Shown here in pieces: positions 45,445 through 53,417 of a stretch of 64,000 bases of DNA (position 1 is its first letter; the number at the start of each line of letters is the position of its first letter). The notes beneath the pieces are model-generated. The model saw nothing but the letters and a program-made list of their open reading frames with translations, made no database searches and was not told where the DNA came from. Where the stretch lies: contig CANTEW010000002.1 in the NCBI GenBank assembly GCA_947652925.1, positions 1-64,000 on the forward strand. The letters run 5' to 3'. Position numbers and translations under genes: made by a program. The DNA is from an uncultured Lachnospiraceae bacterium. Lineage in GTDB: Bacteria > Bacillota > Clostridia > Lachnospirales > Lachnospiraceae.

Positions 45445-46090
45445 TCTCACGGTCTTTCACGCTCACAGCCAGACCATCCCCTATGGGCAGTACACTGGTA
45501 TACAGCTCCGGATGATGGGTCAGCGCGTACAGATATTCCCGCATCCTTTTATGGATCGTCCGGTCCCTGCGCTCTACCAGGAACCTGGATTCTATGATAT
45601 CACCATCCTGCAGCACATTGTCCGACAGGAGCATCCCTCCAGGGAGCAGCAAACGCACCATATCCGGCAGCCAATGGAAATACTGCCCTTTCGCCGCATC
45701 CAAAAAAATCAGGTCATAAGGCCCTTCCAGAGCAGACAACAGTCCTCTCGCATCCCCCTCCAGCAGATGGATCTGCCCTTCCCGTCCATATCTCCTAAAA
45801 TTCTCCCTGGCGGTTTTTACGCGCGGTCCATAGTTCTCAATAGTGGTGATCTGACAATCTCTGGGTGCATATTCACACATCAGCAATGCAGAAAACCCCA
45901 CAGCCGTTCCTACTTCCAGGATGCTTTGGGGCTGTCCCATGGATAGAGCCATCCGCAAGAAACTCTGGATCTCCTTCCGTATGATCGGTATGGATGCCGC
46001 CCTGGCTTCTCTTTCAATCTGCTGGAGATAAGAGGGGTATCCCTGATCCAGAGAATCGATATAAGCAGTCAGCCTCTCATTTGCGATCAC
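45383..46090 (-). CDS. trmR: tRNA 5-hydroxyuridine O-methyltransferase (YrrM/TrmR-like)
   Basis: A 235-residue class I SAM-dependent O-methyltransferase (methyltransf_3). SAM-binding motif I is ILEVGTAVGFSALLM, with ITTIENYGPR next; metal/substrate-site Asp lies in LIFLDAAKGQY and LLSDNVLQDG. The family end is DGLAVSVK; about 25 further residues overlap the start of trhP. In B. subtilis the homologue YrrM methylates ho5U34 in tRNA. Its 3-base overlap with the MltG-like gene and its place before the U32 gene repeat the conserved yrrL-yrrM-yrrN order. Confidence 0.87.
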   Translation of the reverse strand: MIANERLTAYIDSLDQGYPSYLQQIEREARAASIPIIRKEIQSFLRMALSMGQPQSILEVGTAVGFSALLMCEYAPRDCQITTIENYGPRVKTARENFRRYGREGQIHLLEGDARGLLSALEGPYDLIFLDAAKGQYFHWLPDMVRLLLPGGMLLSDNVLQDGDIIESRFLVERRDRTIHKRMREYLYALTHHPELYTSVLPIGDGLAVSVKDRENGGRIGRDQKEETGTAHTSQ

Positions 46091-46497
46091 CAGGCTTCCT
46101 CCTCTTCACTGCTCTCATCTTCCTGCTCTCCTGACAGGACAGCCATGATCTGATCCGGTGTAAAAGCCGTACTCAGGATGTATGTCCCCGGCTTCAATCT
46201 ATCCTTGTAGACGGAGAGTTTCTCCTGGACATAGAATACCTTGGCATCCTCGATCAGACCTTTTTTCTTCAGAGTCTTCCCGATATTATATACAGAGGCC
46301 CCTTCCTTGATGACCACTGTCACCTCCTGGCCGTCCCCCGGGCTTACGGCCTGCTGGTTGAATATATCATACCCAAAGCTATAGGCCGACTTTCCCAGCC
46401 AGATCACCAGGACAAGGACACCGATATAAAGTACGATGCGGAAAAAACCGCTGGCCATCGCCACCCCATGATCTTGATCTGTACTGATATTTGACAT
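46087..46497 (-). CDS. Short MltG-like (YceG N-terminal) membrane protein
   Basis: A 136-residue protein with one membrane helix (FFRIVLYIGVLVLVIWLG) and an extracellular LysM-like module typical of the N-terminal part of endolytic transglycosylase MltG: VVIKEGASVYNIGKTLKKKGLI and LKPGTYILS. The catalytic MltG domain with its Glu is absent, and the protein ends in an acidic tail (EDESSEEEEAW), so it cannot cut glycan by itself. The short form in this position is seen in other Clostridia. ATG 46497 (GAGGGTGAGC upstream) is preferred. In an operon with ylbF and trmR. Confidence 0.72.
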   Translation of the reverse strand: MSNISTDQDHGVAMASGFFRIVLYIGVLVLVIWLGKSAYSFGYDIFNQQAVSPGDGQEVTVVIKEGASVYNIGKTLKKKGLIEDAKVFYVQEKLSVYKDRLKPGTYILSTAFTPDQIMAVLSGEQEDESSEEEEAW

Positions 46498-46526
46498 GCT
46501 GCTCACCCTCATACATCATTTCCTGG

Positions 46527-46877
46527 TCACTCATACAACGCTGTCCCGGGGACATGGATATCGATGCCTCCATTGATCTCAAGGCTTATATACTGGAGGA
46601 GTTTGCACAGATCCAATTCTGCCTGGAGATAGGCATTCACCTGGGGGATCCTCTTCAGCTCTTTTGATCTCTCATTCAGTCCACGGATCTCTTGGAATAA
46701 TTTCTGGGGATCTTTCTGTGTATGGAGCCGATGATTTGCCCTGTTCAGATCGTCTACCCGGAGCTTGAGTTTGGGATCTTCATTCAGGTCGGCTTCCGCC
46801 TGTTTGTACAAGCGGTATTCGCTGCTCTCCTTGATCGCCCGGATCAAAAGCTCCATATATTTCGTGATATCATCCAT
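46527..46877 (-). CDS. YlbF/YmcA-family protein
   Basis: A 116-residue all-helical protein of the Com_YlbF family (YEYRLYKQAEADLNEDP-like helix, RVDDLNRANHRL). In B. subtilis, YlbF with YmcA and YaaT forms a complex that steers RNase Y mRNA processing. Its position directly downstream of the ribonuclease J gene fits RNA metabolism. ATG 46877 is chosen because of AGAGGTAG and because the family begins at this point; the frame is open farther upstream. It lies 11 bases after the rnj stop. Confidence 0.8.
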   Translation of the reverse strand: MDDITKYMELLIRAIKESSEYRLYKQAEADLNEDPKLKLRVDDLNRANHRLHTQKDPQKLFQEIRGLNERSKELKRIPQVNAYLQAELDLCKLLQYISLEINGGIDIHVPGTALYE

Positions 46878-46888
46878 AAAACTACCTC

Positions 46889-48730
46889 TTATGCTTCCAT
46901 GATGATGGGCAGGATCATCGGCCTCCTCTTTGTACGTTTCCACAGAAAATCACTCAGGGAATCTTTGACCACCGTCTTGATCTTCCCCCAGTCGCTCACA
47001 TGCCTGTCCAGGCAGCCTTGCAGAGCATCCTCCACCACATTCCTGGCCTGTCCCATCAGATCCTCTGATTCACGCACATAGACAAAGCCTCTCGACACGA
47101 TATCTGGCCCTGATAAGACGATATTGCTCCGGCGTTCCAGCGTCATGACCACGATCATGATCCCGTCCTCCGCCAGGTGCTGGCGGTCCCGCAGCACGAT
47201 ATTGCCCACATCGCCCACGCCCAGGCCATCCACCAGGATCGCGCCCACTGGCACATTCTCCGTATGTTCTGCACTGTACTCGTCCACTTCAAGTACATTC
47301 CCGGAATGTAAGATAAAGATATTCTCTTTCGGTATACCCAGGCTCTCCGCCACCTGTGCCTGCGCTTTCAGATGCCTGTATTCCCCATGCACCGGTATGG
47401 CGTATTTGGGATGGACCAGGGAATAGATCAGTTTGATCTCCTCCTGGCATGCATGCCCGGACACATGGGCATCCTGGAAGATCACATCCGCCCCTTTCTG
47501 GGAAAGTTCATTGATGACCTTGGACACAGCCTTCTCATTTCCCGGGATAGGATTGGAACTGAAGATGATCGTATCCCCCGGTTTTATAGTGATCTTCTTG
47601 TGTATATTATAAGCCATCCTTGACAACGCGGCCATGGATTCACCCTGGCTCCCCGTTGTGATCAGGACGACCTTATCATCCGGATAATTTTTCAGCTGAT
47701 CCACTTCTATCAGTGTGTTCTGCGGTATCTTCAGATACCCCAGCTCCGAGGCAGTCCCGATCACATTGACCATGCTGCGCCCCTCCACCACCACTTTTCT
47801 TCCATATTTATAGGCAGAATTGATGATCTGCTGGACCCTGTCCACATTCGAAGCGAAAGTTGCGATGATGATCCTGGTATTCCTGTGTTCATTAAAGATA
47901 TTGTCAAAGACATGGCCCACCGTGCGCTCAGACATGGTAAAGCCCGTCCTTTCCGCATTGGTGCTGTCGCACATGAGCGCCAGGACGCCTTTCTTGCCTA
48001 TCTCCGCAAATCTCTGCAGATCGATGGCGTCCCCGAACACCGGCGTATAGTCCACCTTGAAATCTCCCGTGTGCATCACGATCCCGGCGGGAGAATAGAT
48101 GGCCAGCGCCGCGGCATCCTGGATGCTGTGGTTCGTCTTTATGAATTCTACGGAAAGATCCCCCAGGTTGATCACCTGTCCATGTTTTACCACTTTGCGT
48201 TTCACGGTCCTCAGGAGCCCATGCTCCTTTAGTTTATTCTCGATCAGTCCAATGGTCAGTTTGGTGGCATAGACCGGGACATTCAATTCCTTCAGCACAT
48301 AGGGCAGCGCACCGATATGATCTTCATGTCCATGGGTGATCACAAATCCCTTGACTTTATTGCGGTTGTCTTTCAGATACGTGATATCCGGGATCACAAG
48401 ATCGATCCCCAGCATATCATCCTCCGGAAAAGCCAATCCGCAGTCTACCACAATGATGTTATCCTCGTATTCAAACGCCGTGATGTTCATCCCGATCTGT
48501 TCCAGTCCGCCCAACGGGATGATCTTCAATTTTGAACTGTTCCTTTTATTTTTACGGGAAGAAGGCCTGGCTGCCCTGACTGGGAGCTGCCTGGCGGGAA
48601 GATTCTTCTTTACGTTATTCTTCCCGTTGTTCCTGTTCCCATTATACATATTTTTCTTCACATATGCCCGATCTGCACCTGCATTTCTCCTGCCGCCGTT
48701 CACGTTATTATTTATTGTGTCGTTACTCAA
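46889..48730 (-). CDS. rnj: Ribonuclease J
   Basis: A 613-residue RNase J with metallo-beta-lactamase/beta-CASP core: PLGGLEQIGMN, zinc motif THGHEDHIGA near residue 130, later ligands in HTGDFKVD, GSQGE beta-CASP Asp/Glu segment, VSGHACQEEI and PVHGEYRHL. It degrades RNA 5'-to-3' and internally. The first about 60 residues form an unusual Asn/Lys/Arg-rich extension (NGNRNNGKNNVKKN). I place the start at TTG 48730, since GGAGGTG lies inside the longer frame that begins at ATG 48745. Part of the conserved operon between fur and ylbF. Confidence 0.9.
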   Translation of the reverse strand: MSNDTINNNVNGGRRNAGADRAYVKKNMYNGNRNNGKNNVKKNLPARQLPVRAARPSSRKNKRNSSKLKIIPLGGLEQIGMNITAFEYEDNIIVVDCGLAFPEDDMLGIDLVIPDITYLKDNRNKVKGFVITHGHEDHIGALPYVLKELNVPVYATKLTIGLIENKLKEHGLLRTVKRKVVKHGQVINLGDLSVEFIKTNHSIQDAAALAIYSPAGIVMHTGDFKVDYTPVFGDAIDLQRFAEIGKKGVLALMCDSTNAERTGFTMSERTVGHVFDNIFNEHRNTRIIIATFASNVDRVQQIINSAYKYGRKVVVEGRSMVNVIGTASELGYLKIPQNTLIEVDQLKNYPDDKVVLITTGSQGESMAALSRMAYNIHKKITIKPGDTIIFSSNPIPGNEKAVSKVINELSQKGADVIFQDAHVSGHACQEEIKLIYSLVHPKYAIPVHGEYRHLKAQAQVAESLGIPKENIFILHSGNVLEVDEYSAEHTENVPVGAILVDGLGVGDVGNIVLRDRQHLAEDGIMIVVMTLERRSNIVLSGPDIVSRGFVYVRESEDLMGQARNVVEDALQGCLDRHVSDWGKIKTVVKDSLSDFLWKRTKRRPMILPIIMEA

Positions 48731-48760
48731 AAATTGCACCTCCATTATCCATGCGGCACA

Positions 48761-49207
48761 TTATTCCATATTTTTCTGACATTCCTTACAATAGCCATAA
48801 AGCTGCACTTTATGGTCCACTACCTGGAATCCATCTCTATCCAGGATATATTCTTCCAGCGTCTCCAACAGATCGCCGTCAAAAGAAAAGACTTTACCAC
48901 AAGAAAGACATATCAAATGGTGATGATGGTGCCGCCCTCCTGCATCCTCTGTACGCATCTCGTAGCGCACGCACCCATCATCCAGATTTATCTGATCGAT
49001 CAAATGTAATCTCAAAAAAAGCTGTATGGTCCGGTACACGGTCGCTAATCCGATCTCCGGATATCTCACCCTGACCACATCATATATCTCTTCCGCAGTC
49101 AGATGGCTGTCCTCACTGCCTGACAGCACCTCCAGCACTCCGATCCTCTGGTTTGTCACTTTCAGGCCCTTTTCCCTGAGAAACTGCGTAAAATACTCTC
49201 TGTCCAT
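48761..49207 (-). CDS. Fur-family metalloregulator
   Basis: A 148-residue Fur/PerR/Zur-type repressor. N-terminal winged helix (REKGLKVTNQRIGVLEVL, LTAEEIYDVVRVRYPEIGLATVYRTIQLF), His-rich metal site GGRHHHHHLICLSCGKV, and the C-terminal structural zinc Cys pair (YGYCKECQ). Which metal or signal is sensed cannot be decided from motifs. ATG 49207 preferred over upstream starts, because GAGGG is just ahead. In the conserved order DUF1292-fur-rnj. Confidence 0.88.
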   Translation of the reverse strand: MDREYFTQFLREKGLKVTNQRIGVLEVLSGSEDSHLTAEEIYDVVRVRYPEIGLATVYRTIQLFLRLHLIDQINLDDGCVRYEMRTEDAGGRHHHHHLICLSCGKVFSFDGDLLETLEEYILDRDGFQVVDHKVQLYGYCKECQKNME

Positions 49208-49269
49208 GACCGCCCTCATATAGAATAATATGCTGTCCACTCACTCTATGACCTCACTGCAGTATGAAG

Positions 49270-49539
49270 TCAAAATTCCAGATCCACGTCCTCCAGCATC
49301 TGTTCAAAAACTTTTGATACTGCTTCCAGTTCTCCTTCGTCCTCTACAAATACATATGCGGCCATCTCATCATCTTCCGTCGAGATATCTTTCAAGATAT
49401 ACGCCTGGGATCCTCCATCCTGTGGATCAGAGACCAACAGATAATCACAGCCGCTGATCCTGGCCCGTTCTTCCACACAAAGCTCCAGTTCCTGGCCGTC
49501 TTCTGCCTCTAATCTTATTTTCTTCATATCCTCTTTCAT
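49270..49539 (-). CDS. DUF1292 small acidic protein
   Basis: An 89-residue acidic protein of the DUF1292 (YrzB-like) family: EDGQELELCVEERARISGCDYLLVSDP, AYILKD and a DEGELEAVSKVFEQMLED end. Function unknown. Its start overlaps the ruvX stop region (TGAAATG), which suggests coupled translation. The arrangement ireB-ruvX-DUF1292 is conserved across Firmicutes. Confidence 0.85.
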   Translation of the reverse strand: MKEDMKKIRLEAEDGQELELCVEERARISGCDYLLVSDPQDGGSQAYILKDISTEDDEMAAYVFVEDEGELEAVSKVFEQMLEDVDLEF

Positions 49540-49540
49540 T

Positions 49541-49963
49541 TCACTCTCTATTGAAATCCAAATATCCCTGCAAGATAAACATTGCAGCCAGTTCGTCCAC
49601 GTATTTTTTTCTGTCTTCCCTGCGTACTCTCGTCTCTGTCATCGTCCGGTTGGCCTCTATCGTAGTCAGCCTCTCGTCCCACATGACAACAGGCAGGCCT
49701 GTCCGCTTTTTCAAGATCTCCTGAAACTCCAGCGACTTTTCAGCCCTGTCCCCTATCGTATTATCCATATTTTTCGGAAATCCCAATACTATGGATCCCA
49801 CCTGGTACTCTTCTATCAACTCATCGATCCGCGCCAAAGTCTGGCGCAGTCTCTTTTCCGATCTTCTGCGGATGATCTCCACACCCTGGGCAGTGAGACC
49901 CAGAGCATCACTGACAGCTACCCCGACGGTCTTCGAACCGTAATCCAGCCCCATGATCCTCAT
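49541..49963 (-). CDS. ruvX: Holliday-junction resolvase-like RuvX/YqgF
   Basis: A 140-residue RNase H-fold protein: [22 protein letters not shown] with catalytic Asp, [16 protein letters not shown], and [10 protein letters not shown] near the C-terminus. The family is linked to Holliday-junction resolution and to pre-16S rRNA processing. It begins three bases after the ireB stop codon and is followed at once by DUF1292, the classic Firmicutes order. Confidence 0.93.
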   Translation of the reverse strand: MRIMGLDYGSKTVGVAVSDALGLTAQGVEIIRRRSEKRLRQTLARIDELIEEYQVGSIVLGFPKNMDNTIGDRAEKSLEFQEILKKRTGLPVVMWDERLTTIEANRTMTETRVRREDRKKYVDELAAMFILQGYLDFNRE

Positions 49964-49966
49964 ATG

Positions 49967-50257
49967 TCAGCGTTCCCAGGATCTGTTCCTGATATACTCT
50001 GTCAACAGTTCTTCCACAAGTTCGTCACGTTCCACTTTCATGATCATGCTCCGCGCACCCTTATGGCTGGTAATGTAAGTGGGATCTCCGGACATAATGT
50101 ACCCTACGATCTGATTGACCGGATTATAGCCTTTCTCATCCATTGCATTGTAGACCAGATCCAGTACTTCCTTCACCTGGATCTCTACTTCTGGCTTTGT
50201 CTTAAAATATTGTGTATTATCAATACTTTCTCCCATACTCTCCACGTCCTCACTCAT
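49967..50257 (-). CDS. ireB: IreB-family regulatory phosphoprotein
   Basis: A 96-residue IreB (DUF965) protein: two Thr near the N-terminus in DNTQYFKTKPE fit the phosphorylation site region, followed by VLDLVYNAMDEKGYNPVNQIVGYIMSGDPTYITSH, diagnostic for the family. In Enterococcus, IreB is phosphorylated by the Ser/Thr kinase IreK and controls cephalosporin tolerance. The open frame starts with GTG at 50266; ATG 50257 with AAGTGG upstream is preferred. Confidence 0.92.
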   Translation of the reverse strand: MSEDVESMGESIDNTQYFKTKPEVEIQVKEVLDLVYNAMDEKGYNPVNQIVGYIMSGDPTYITSHKGARSMIMKVERDELVEELLTEYIRNRSWER

Positions 50258-50321
50258 ATTTTCCACTTATTGTCTATTCTAATATAAAAAACTCCAAATT
50301 ACAATGAAAAATTTCTTAATT

Positions 50322-51692
50322 CTATTCTTCCCATTCTCTGCAGAGCAATACATGCGGCTCGATATGACCCAGGAGTCCCACCTGTATCCTCCTATTCACC
50401 TGCCCTGCCGTCTGCGTCCCTTTGAGTACTGCCTTCACATATTCCCTGGTGTGGCCTGTCAGGCATACCTCCCCAGAGTCTGTCGCATGCGCCTCTTCGA
50501 TCAGCAATTCTGCCTGCCTGTGGCACCATCTCTCCTCGTATATCCTGGACTGTCGTTCATGCAGCTGTATCATCTGCCTGCTGCGTTCATGTTTTACCTG
50601 ACGGGGCACCTGCCCGTCCATAGCGGCCGCCTTCGTCCCCGCCCGCCTGGAATACTGGAAGATATGTGTCTCGTAGAACCCGATACTCTCCACGAATGCA
50701 TAAGATTCCCGGAACTCTTCTTCCGTCTCTCCGGGAAAGCCCACGATGATATCCGTAGTCAGCGCCGGGTCAGAAAAATATCTCCTCAAGAGGCTGCAAC
50801 GATCCCGGTACTCTCCCGCCGTGTATCTCCGGTGCATCCTCCCCAGCACACTGTCACAGCCACTCTGCAGGGACAGATGAAAATGGGGACATATCTTCGG
50901 GAGAGATGCCAATCCTTCTGCGAATCTCTCCGTGATGATCCCCGGCTCCAGCGATCCGAGACGGATCCGGGCGATCCCTTCCACCTGATGTACCTGACGG
51001 ATCAGATCCAGAAGATCGATCCGCTCCCCATGAGGATCCGTATCAAGATCTTTATCCAGATCCTTACCATACGAACTGAGATGGATGCCAGTCAGCACGA
51101 TCTCCTGATAACCCTGGCCCGCCAGGCCCCTAACTTCTTCCAGTACGTCCTCCGGCCTGCGGCTCCTCACCCTGCCCCGGGCATAGGGGATGATACAATA
51201 GGAGCAGAACTGATCGCATCCATCCTGCACTTTCACATTCACCCGGATATGTCCATCCATCCCGGATCCTTGTCTCTCCTGACACCCCTCCGCCGGATAT
51301 CCCCGTATCTTTCTTATATCCTCTACATATTCCCGTTGCTGCCTGTCCTGCTGATACGCCTCCAGGATCTCCCCGATACGTTCTTTCTGGCTGTTCCCCA
51401 CGACCAGATCCACCATATCATCTTTTGCCAGCCGGTCTGCACCCGTCTGCACATAGCATCCGACAGCCACCACGATAGCCTGGGGATCCATCTTCCTCGC
51501 TTTATGGAGCATCTGCCTTGATTTCTTATCCGCGATATCTGTCACGGTACATGTATTGATGATATATATATCCGCCCCAGGTGCAAAAGGACATATCTCA
51601 TACCCGGCGCCCTCCAAAAGCCGCCGCATGGTCTCCGTTTCATAAGCATTCACTTTACATCCCAAGTTATGGAAGGCTACTTTTTTCTTCAT
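50322..51692 (-). CDS. mtaB: tRNA t6A37 methylthiotransferase MtaB
   Basis: A 456-residue methylthiotransferase (radical SAM) that turns N6-threonylcarbamoyladenosine-37 of tRNA into its 2-methylthio form. Order of parts: UPF0004 domain with Cys ligands (HNLGCKVNAYET, INTCTVTDIADKKSRQ, VVAVGCYVQTGAD), radical SAM motif CDQFCSYCIIPYARG, TTDIIVGFPGETEEEF, and a C-terminal TRAM domain. The HNLGCKVN opening identifies the MtaB rather than MiaB type. It is the most upstream gene of the minus-strand group, 55 bases or so before ireB. Confidence 0.93.
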   Translation of the reverse strand: MKKKVAFHNLGCKVNAYETETMRRLLEGAGYEICPFAPGADIYIINTCTVTDIADKKSRQMLHKARKMDPQAIVVAVGCYVQTGADRLAKDDMVDLVVGNSQKERIGEILEAYQQDRQQREYVEDIRKIRGYPAEGCQERQGSGMDGHIRVNVKVQDGCDQFCSYCIIPYARGRVRSRRPEDVLEEVRGLAGQGYQEIVLTGIHLSSYGKDLDKDLDTDPHGERIDLLDLIRQVHQVEGIARIRLGSLEPGIITERFAEGLASLPKICPHFHLSLQSGCDSVLGRMHRRYTAGEYRDRCSLLRRYFSDPALTTDIIVGFPGETEEEFRESYAFVESIGFYETHIFQYSRRAGTKAAAMDGQVPRQVKHERSRQMIQLHERQSRIYEERWCHRQAELLIEEAHATDSGEVCLTGHTREYVKAVLKGTQTAGQVNRRIQVGLLGHIEPHVLLCREWEE

Positions 51693-51795
51693 CTATATGA
51701 TACCTCTTCATCAGTCTGCTGCAAGGGGACGCCGCAAAGGATGGATCTTCCCACACTTTCATCAATGTTCCCGCAAAACTTTATAGTTTTTGTTC

Positions 51796-51824
51796 TTGAC
51801 TTTTAAAATATCAAATTGTAATAT
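51796..51824 (+). promoter_or_regulatory. Sigma-A promoter of the HPr-like gene
   Basis: TTGACT (51796-51801), 17-base AT-rich spacer, TAATAT (51819-51824), about 50 bases before the start codon, followed by the ribosome site GGGAGGA. Confidence 0.8.
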
Positions 51825-51874
51825 ATTTCTAAACACCGAAAAGCAAACAATAATCTCACGGGAGGACCTCAAAA

Positions 51875-52108
51875 ATGAAAACAGTACAGATCTCACTGAA
51901 CTCGATCGATAAAGTAAAAGCTTTTGTCAACGAGATCGCGAAATTCGATCACGACTTCGACTTAGTATCCGGAAGATATGTGATCGATGCAAAATCTATC
52001 ATGGGCATCTTCAGCCTGGATCTGTCCAAGCCGATCGACTTGAACATCCACGCAGATGGGAGCGCCCTGGACGAAGTGATGGAAAAGATCAAAGCTTATA
52101 TCATATAG
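51875..52108 (+). CDS. HPr-like protein lacking the phosphorylatable histidine
   Basis: A 77-residue protein with the HPr fold pattern. The Ser-46 region is clear: VIDAKSIMGIFSLDLSKPI. At the place of the GLHARPA active site the sequence is NSIDKVKAF, so His-15 and Arg-17 are both missing and PTS phosphotransfer is impossible. That recalls Crh of Bacillus, a regulatory HPr homologue active only through Ser-46. It is monocistronic with a good promoter, a strong ribosome site and a terminator, so it is probably well expressed. A regulatory role in catabolite control is inference. Confidence 0.82.
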   Translation: MKTVQISLNSIDKVKAFVNEIAKFDHDFDLVSGRYVIDAKSIMGIFSLDLSKPIDLNIHADGSALDEVMEKIKAYII

Positions 52109-52129
52109 CTTCATATAGCTCTTTTCCCT

Positions 52130-52155
52130 GGTGTTGCACATGCAGCACCTTTTTT
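52130..52155 (+). terminator. Rho-independent terminator after the HPr-like gene
   Basis: GGTGTTGC (52130-52137) pairs with GCAGCACC (52142-52149, one G/T) around ACAT, then six T. Just before it, TCATATAGCT is duplicated in tandem (52101-52120), the first copy holding the stop codon. Confidence 0.85.
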
Positions 52156-52162
52156 CTTTTTC

Positions 52163-53359
52163 TTATATGCTCTGCACACCGACTTCTATGATCTCTGTGG
52201 TCTCTATAGCCTGCTCCACCAATCCCTGGATCTTCTCTTTCAATCTCTCTTGTGATCTTTCAATAGACTTCAATGAGGGTTTGGTCACCGGATGTTTGGC
52301 CACGAATATGGTACAGCAGTCCTCAAAAGGAAGGACCGAAGTCTCATATGTCCCTATCTTCTGTGCGATCTCGATGATATCCTGTTTATCAAAGGCGATC
52401 AAAGGACGGTACACCGGGAGTGTACATACCTGGTCCGTGGCAGCCAGGCTCTGCATGGTCTGGCTGGCTACCTGTCCGATGCTCTCCCCTGTGACCAGCC
52501 CCTGGCACTTATCTTCCACGGCAAAATGCTCCGCGATGCGCATCATATAACGGCGCATGTGGATCGTCAGTTCGTCGTGGGGACACTGGTCGTAGATATA
52601 GAGCTGTATATCTGTAAAATTTACTATATATAAGCGCACCGGGCCGCAATATCTGGACACCTGCTCCGCCAGATCCACCACTTTCTGCTTGGCGCGTTCG
52701 CTGGTATAGGGCGGCGCGTGAAAATACACAGCCTCTATAGAGACTCCCCGGCGTGAGATCATATACCCGGCCACCGGGCTGTCGATCCCCCCTGACAACA
52801 GCAGCATCGCCTTTCCGTTACATCCGGTCGGCATCCCCCCAAGCCCCCGTATCTCCTGGGAGTATACATAGATCTTTTCCCGTACCTCTACATTTAACAT
52901 CAATCCCGGATGATGGACATCCACTTTTGTCTTGGGGAATGCATCCAGTATGACTCCGCCCAGACGGGCGTTGATCTCCATAGACTGGAGCGGATATGAT
53001 TTTCTCGCCCGGCGCGCATTCACCTTGAACGTCTGGCTGCAGTCCGGATAAAATGTTTCCATATAACGGACCACATCTCCTGCCAGTTTTTCAAATCCCT
53101 GGTCTTCCAGGATCACCACCGGGCAAATGCCCACGATCCCGAACACCCTCGTGAGGACCTGTATACATTCCTCATAGTCATAAGTCTCAGAATGGCATTC
53201 CACATAGATACGCCCTTGTTCTTTGCGCACCCGCAGATCCCCCTCCACACTTTTAAGCGCCCGGCGGATCTGATCCACCAGGGCATTCTCAAACAGATAG
53301 CGGTTCTTCCCTTTTAAGGCGATCTCCGCATATTTTATCAAAAAAGCACGATATCCCAT
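52163..53359 (-). CDS. thiI: tRNA 4-thiouridine synthase ThiI
   Basis: A 398-residue ThiI: N-terminal ferredoxin-like and THUMP domains (FLIKYAEIALKGKNRYLFE to YVYSQEIRGLGG), then the PP-loop ATPase domain with LLSGGIDSPVAGY. It has no C-terminal rhodanese domain, which is normal for Firmicutes and means sulfur transfer depends on a dedicated desulfurase, encoded directly upstream. ATG 53359 follows GGAAGGAGGG; the longer frame overlapping the desulfurase gene is not supported. It probably makes s4U8 in tRNA and may also serve thiamine thiazole synthesis. Confidence 0.93.
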   Translation of the reverse strand: MGYRAFLIKYAEIALKGKNRYLFENALVDQIRRALKSVEGDLRVRKEQGRIYVECHSETYDYEECIQVLTRVFGIVGICPVVILEDQGFEKLAGDVVRYMETFYPDCSQTFKVNARRARKSYPLQSMEINARLGGVILDAFPKTKVDVHHPGLMLNVEVREKIYVYSQEIRGLGGMPTGCNGKAMLLLSGGIDSPVAGYMISRRGVSIEAVYFHAPPYTSERAKQKVVDLAEQVSRYCGPVRLYIVNFTDIQLYIYDQCPHDELTIHMRRYMMRIAEHFAVEDKCQGLVTGESIGQVASQTMQSLAATDQVCTLPVYRPLIAFDKQDIIEIAQKIGTYETSVLPFEDCCTIFVAKHPVTKPSLKSIERSQERLKEKIQGLVEQAIETTEIIEVGVQSI

Positions 53360-53417
53360 CGGCTCCCTCCTTCCATCCCTGTCCTCGCGGAACAGATCAT
53401 CTCGATATACCATCCCT

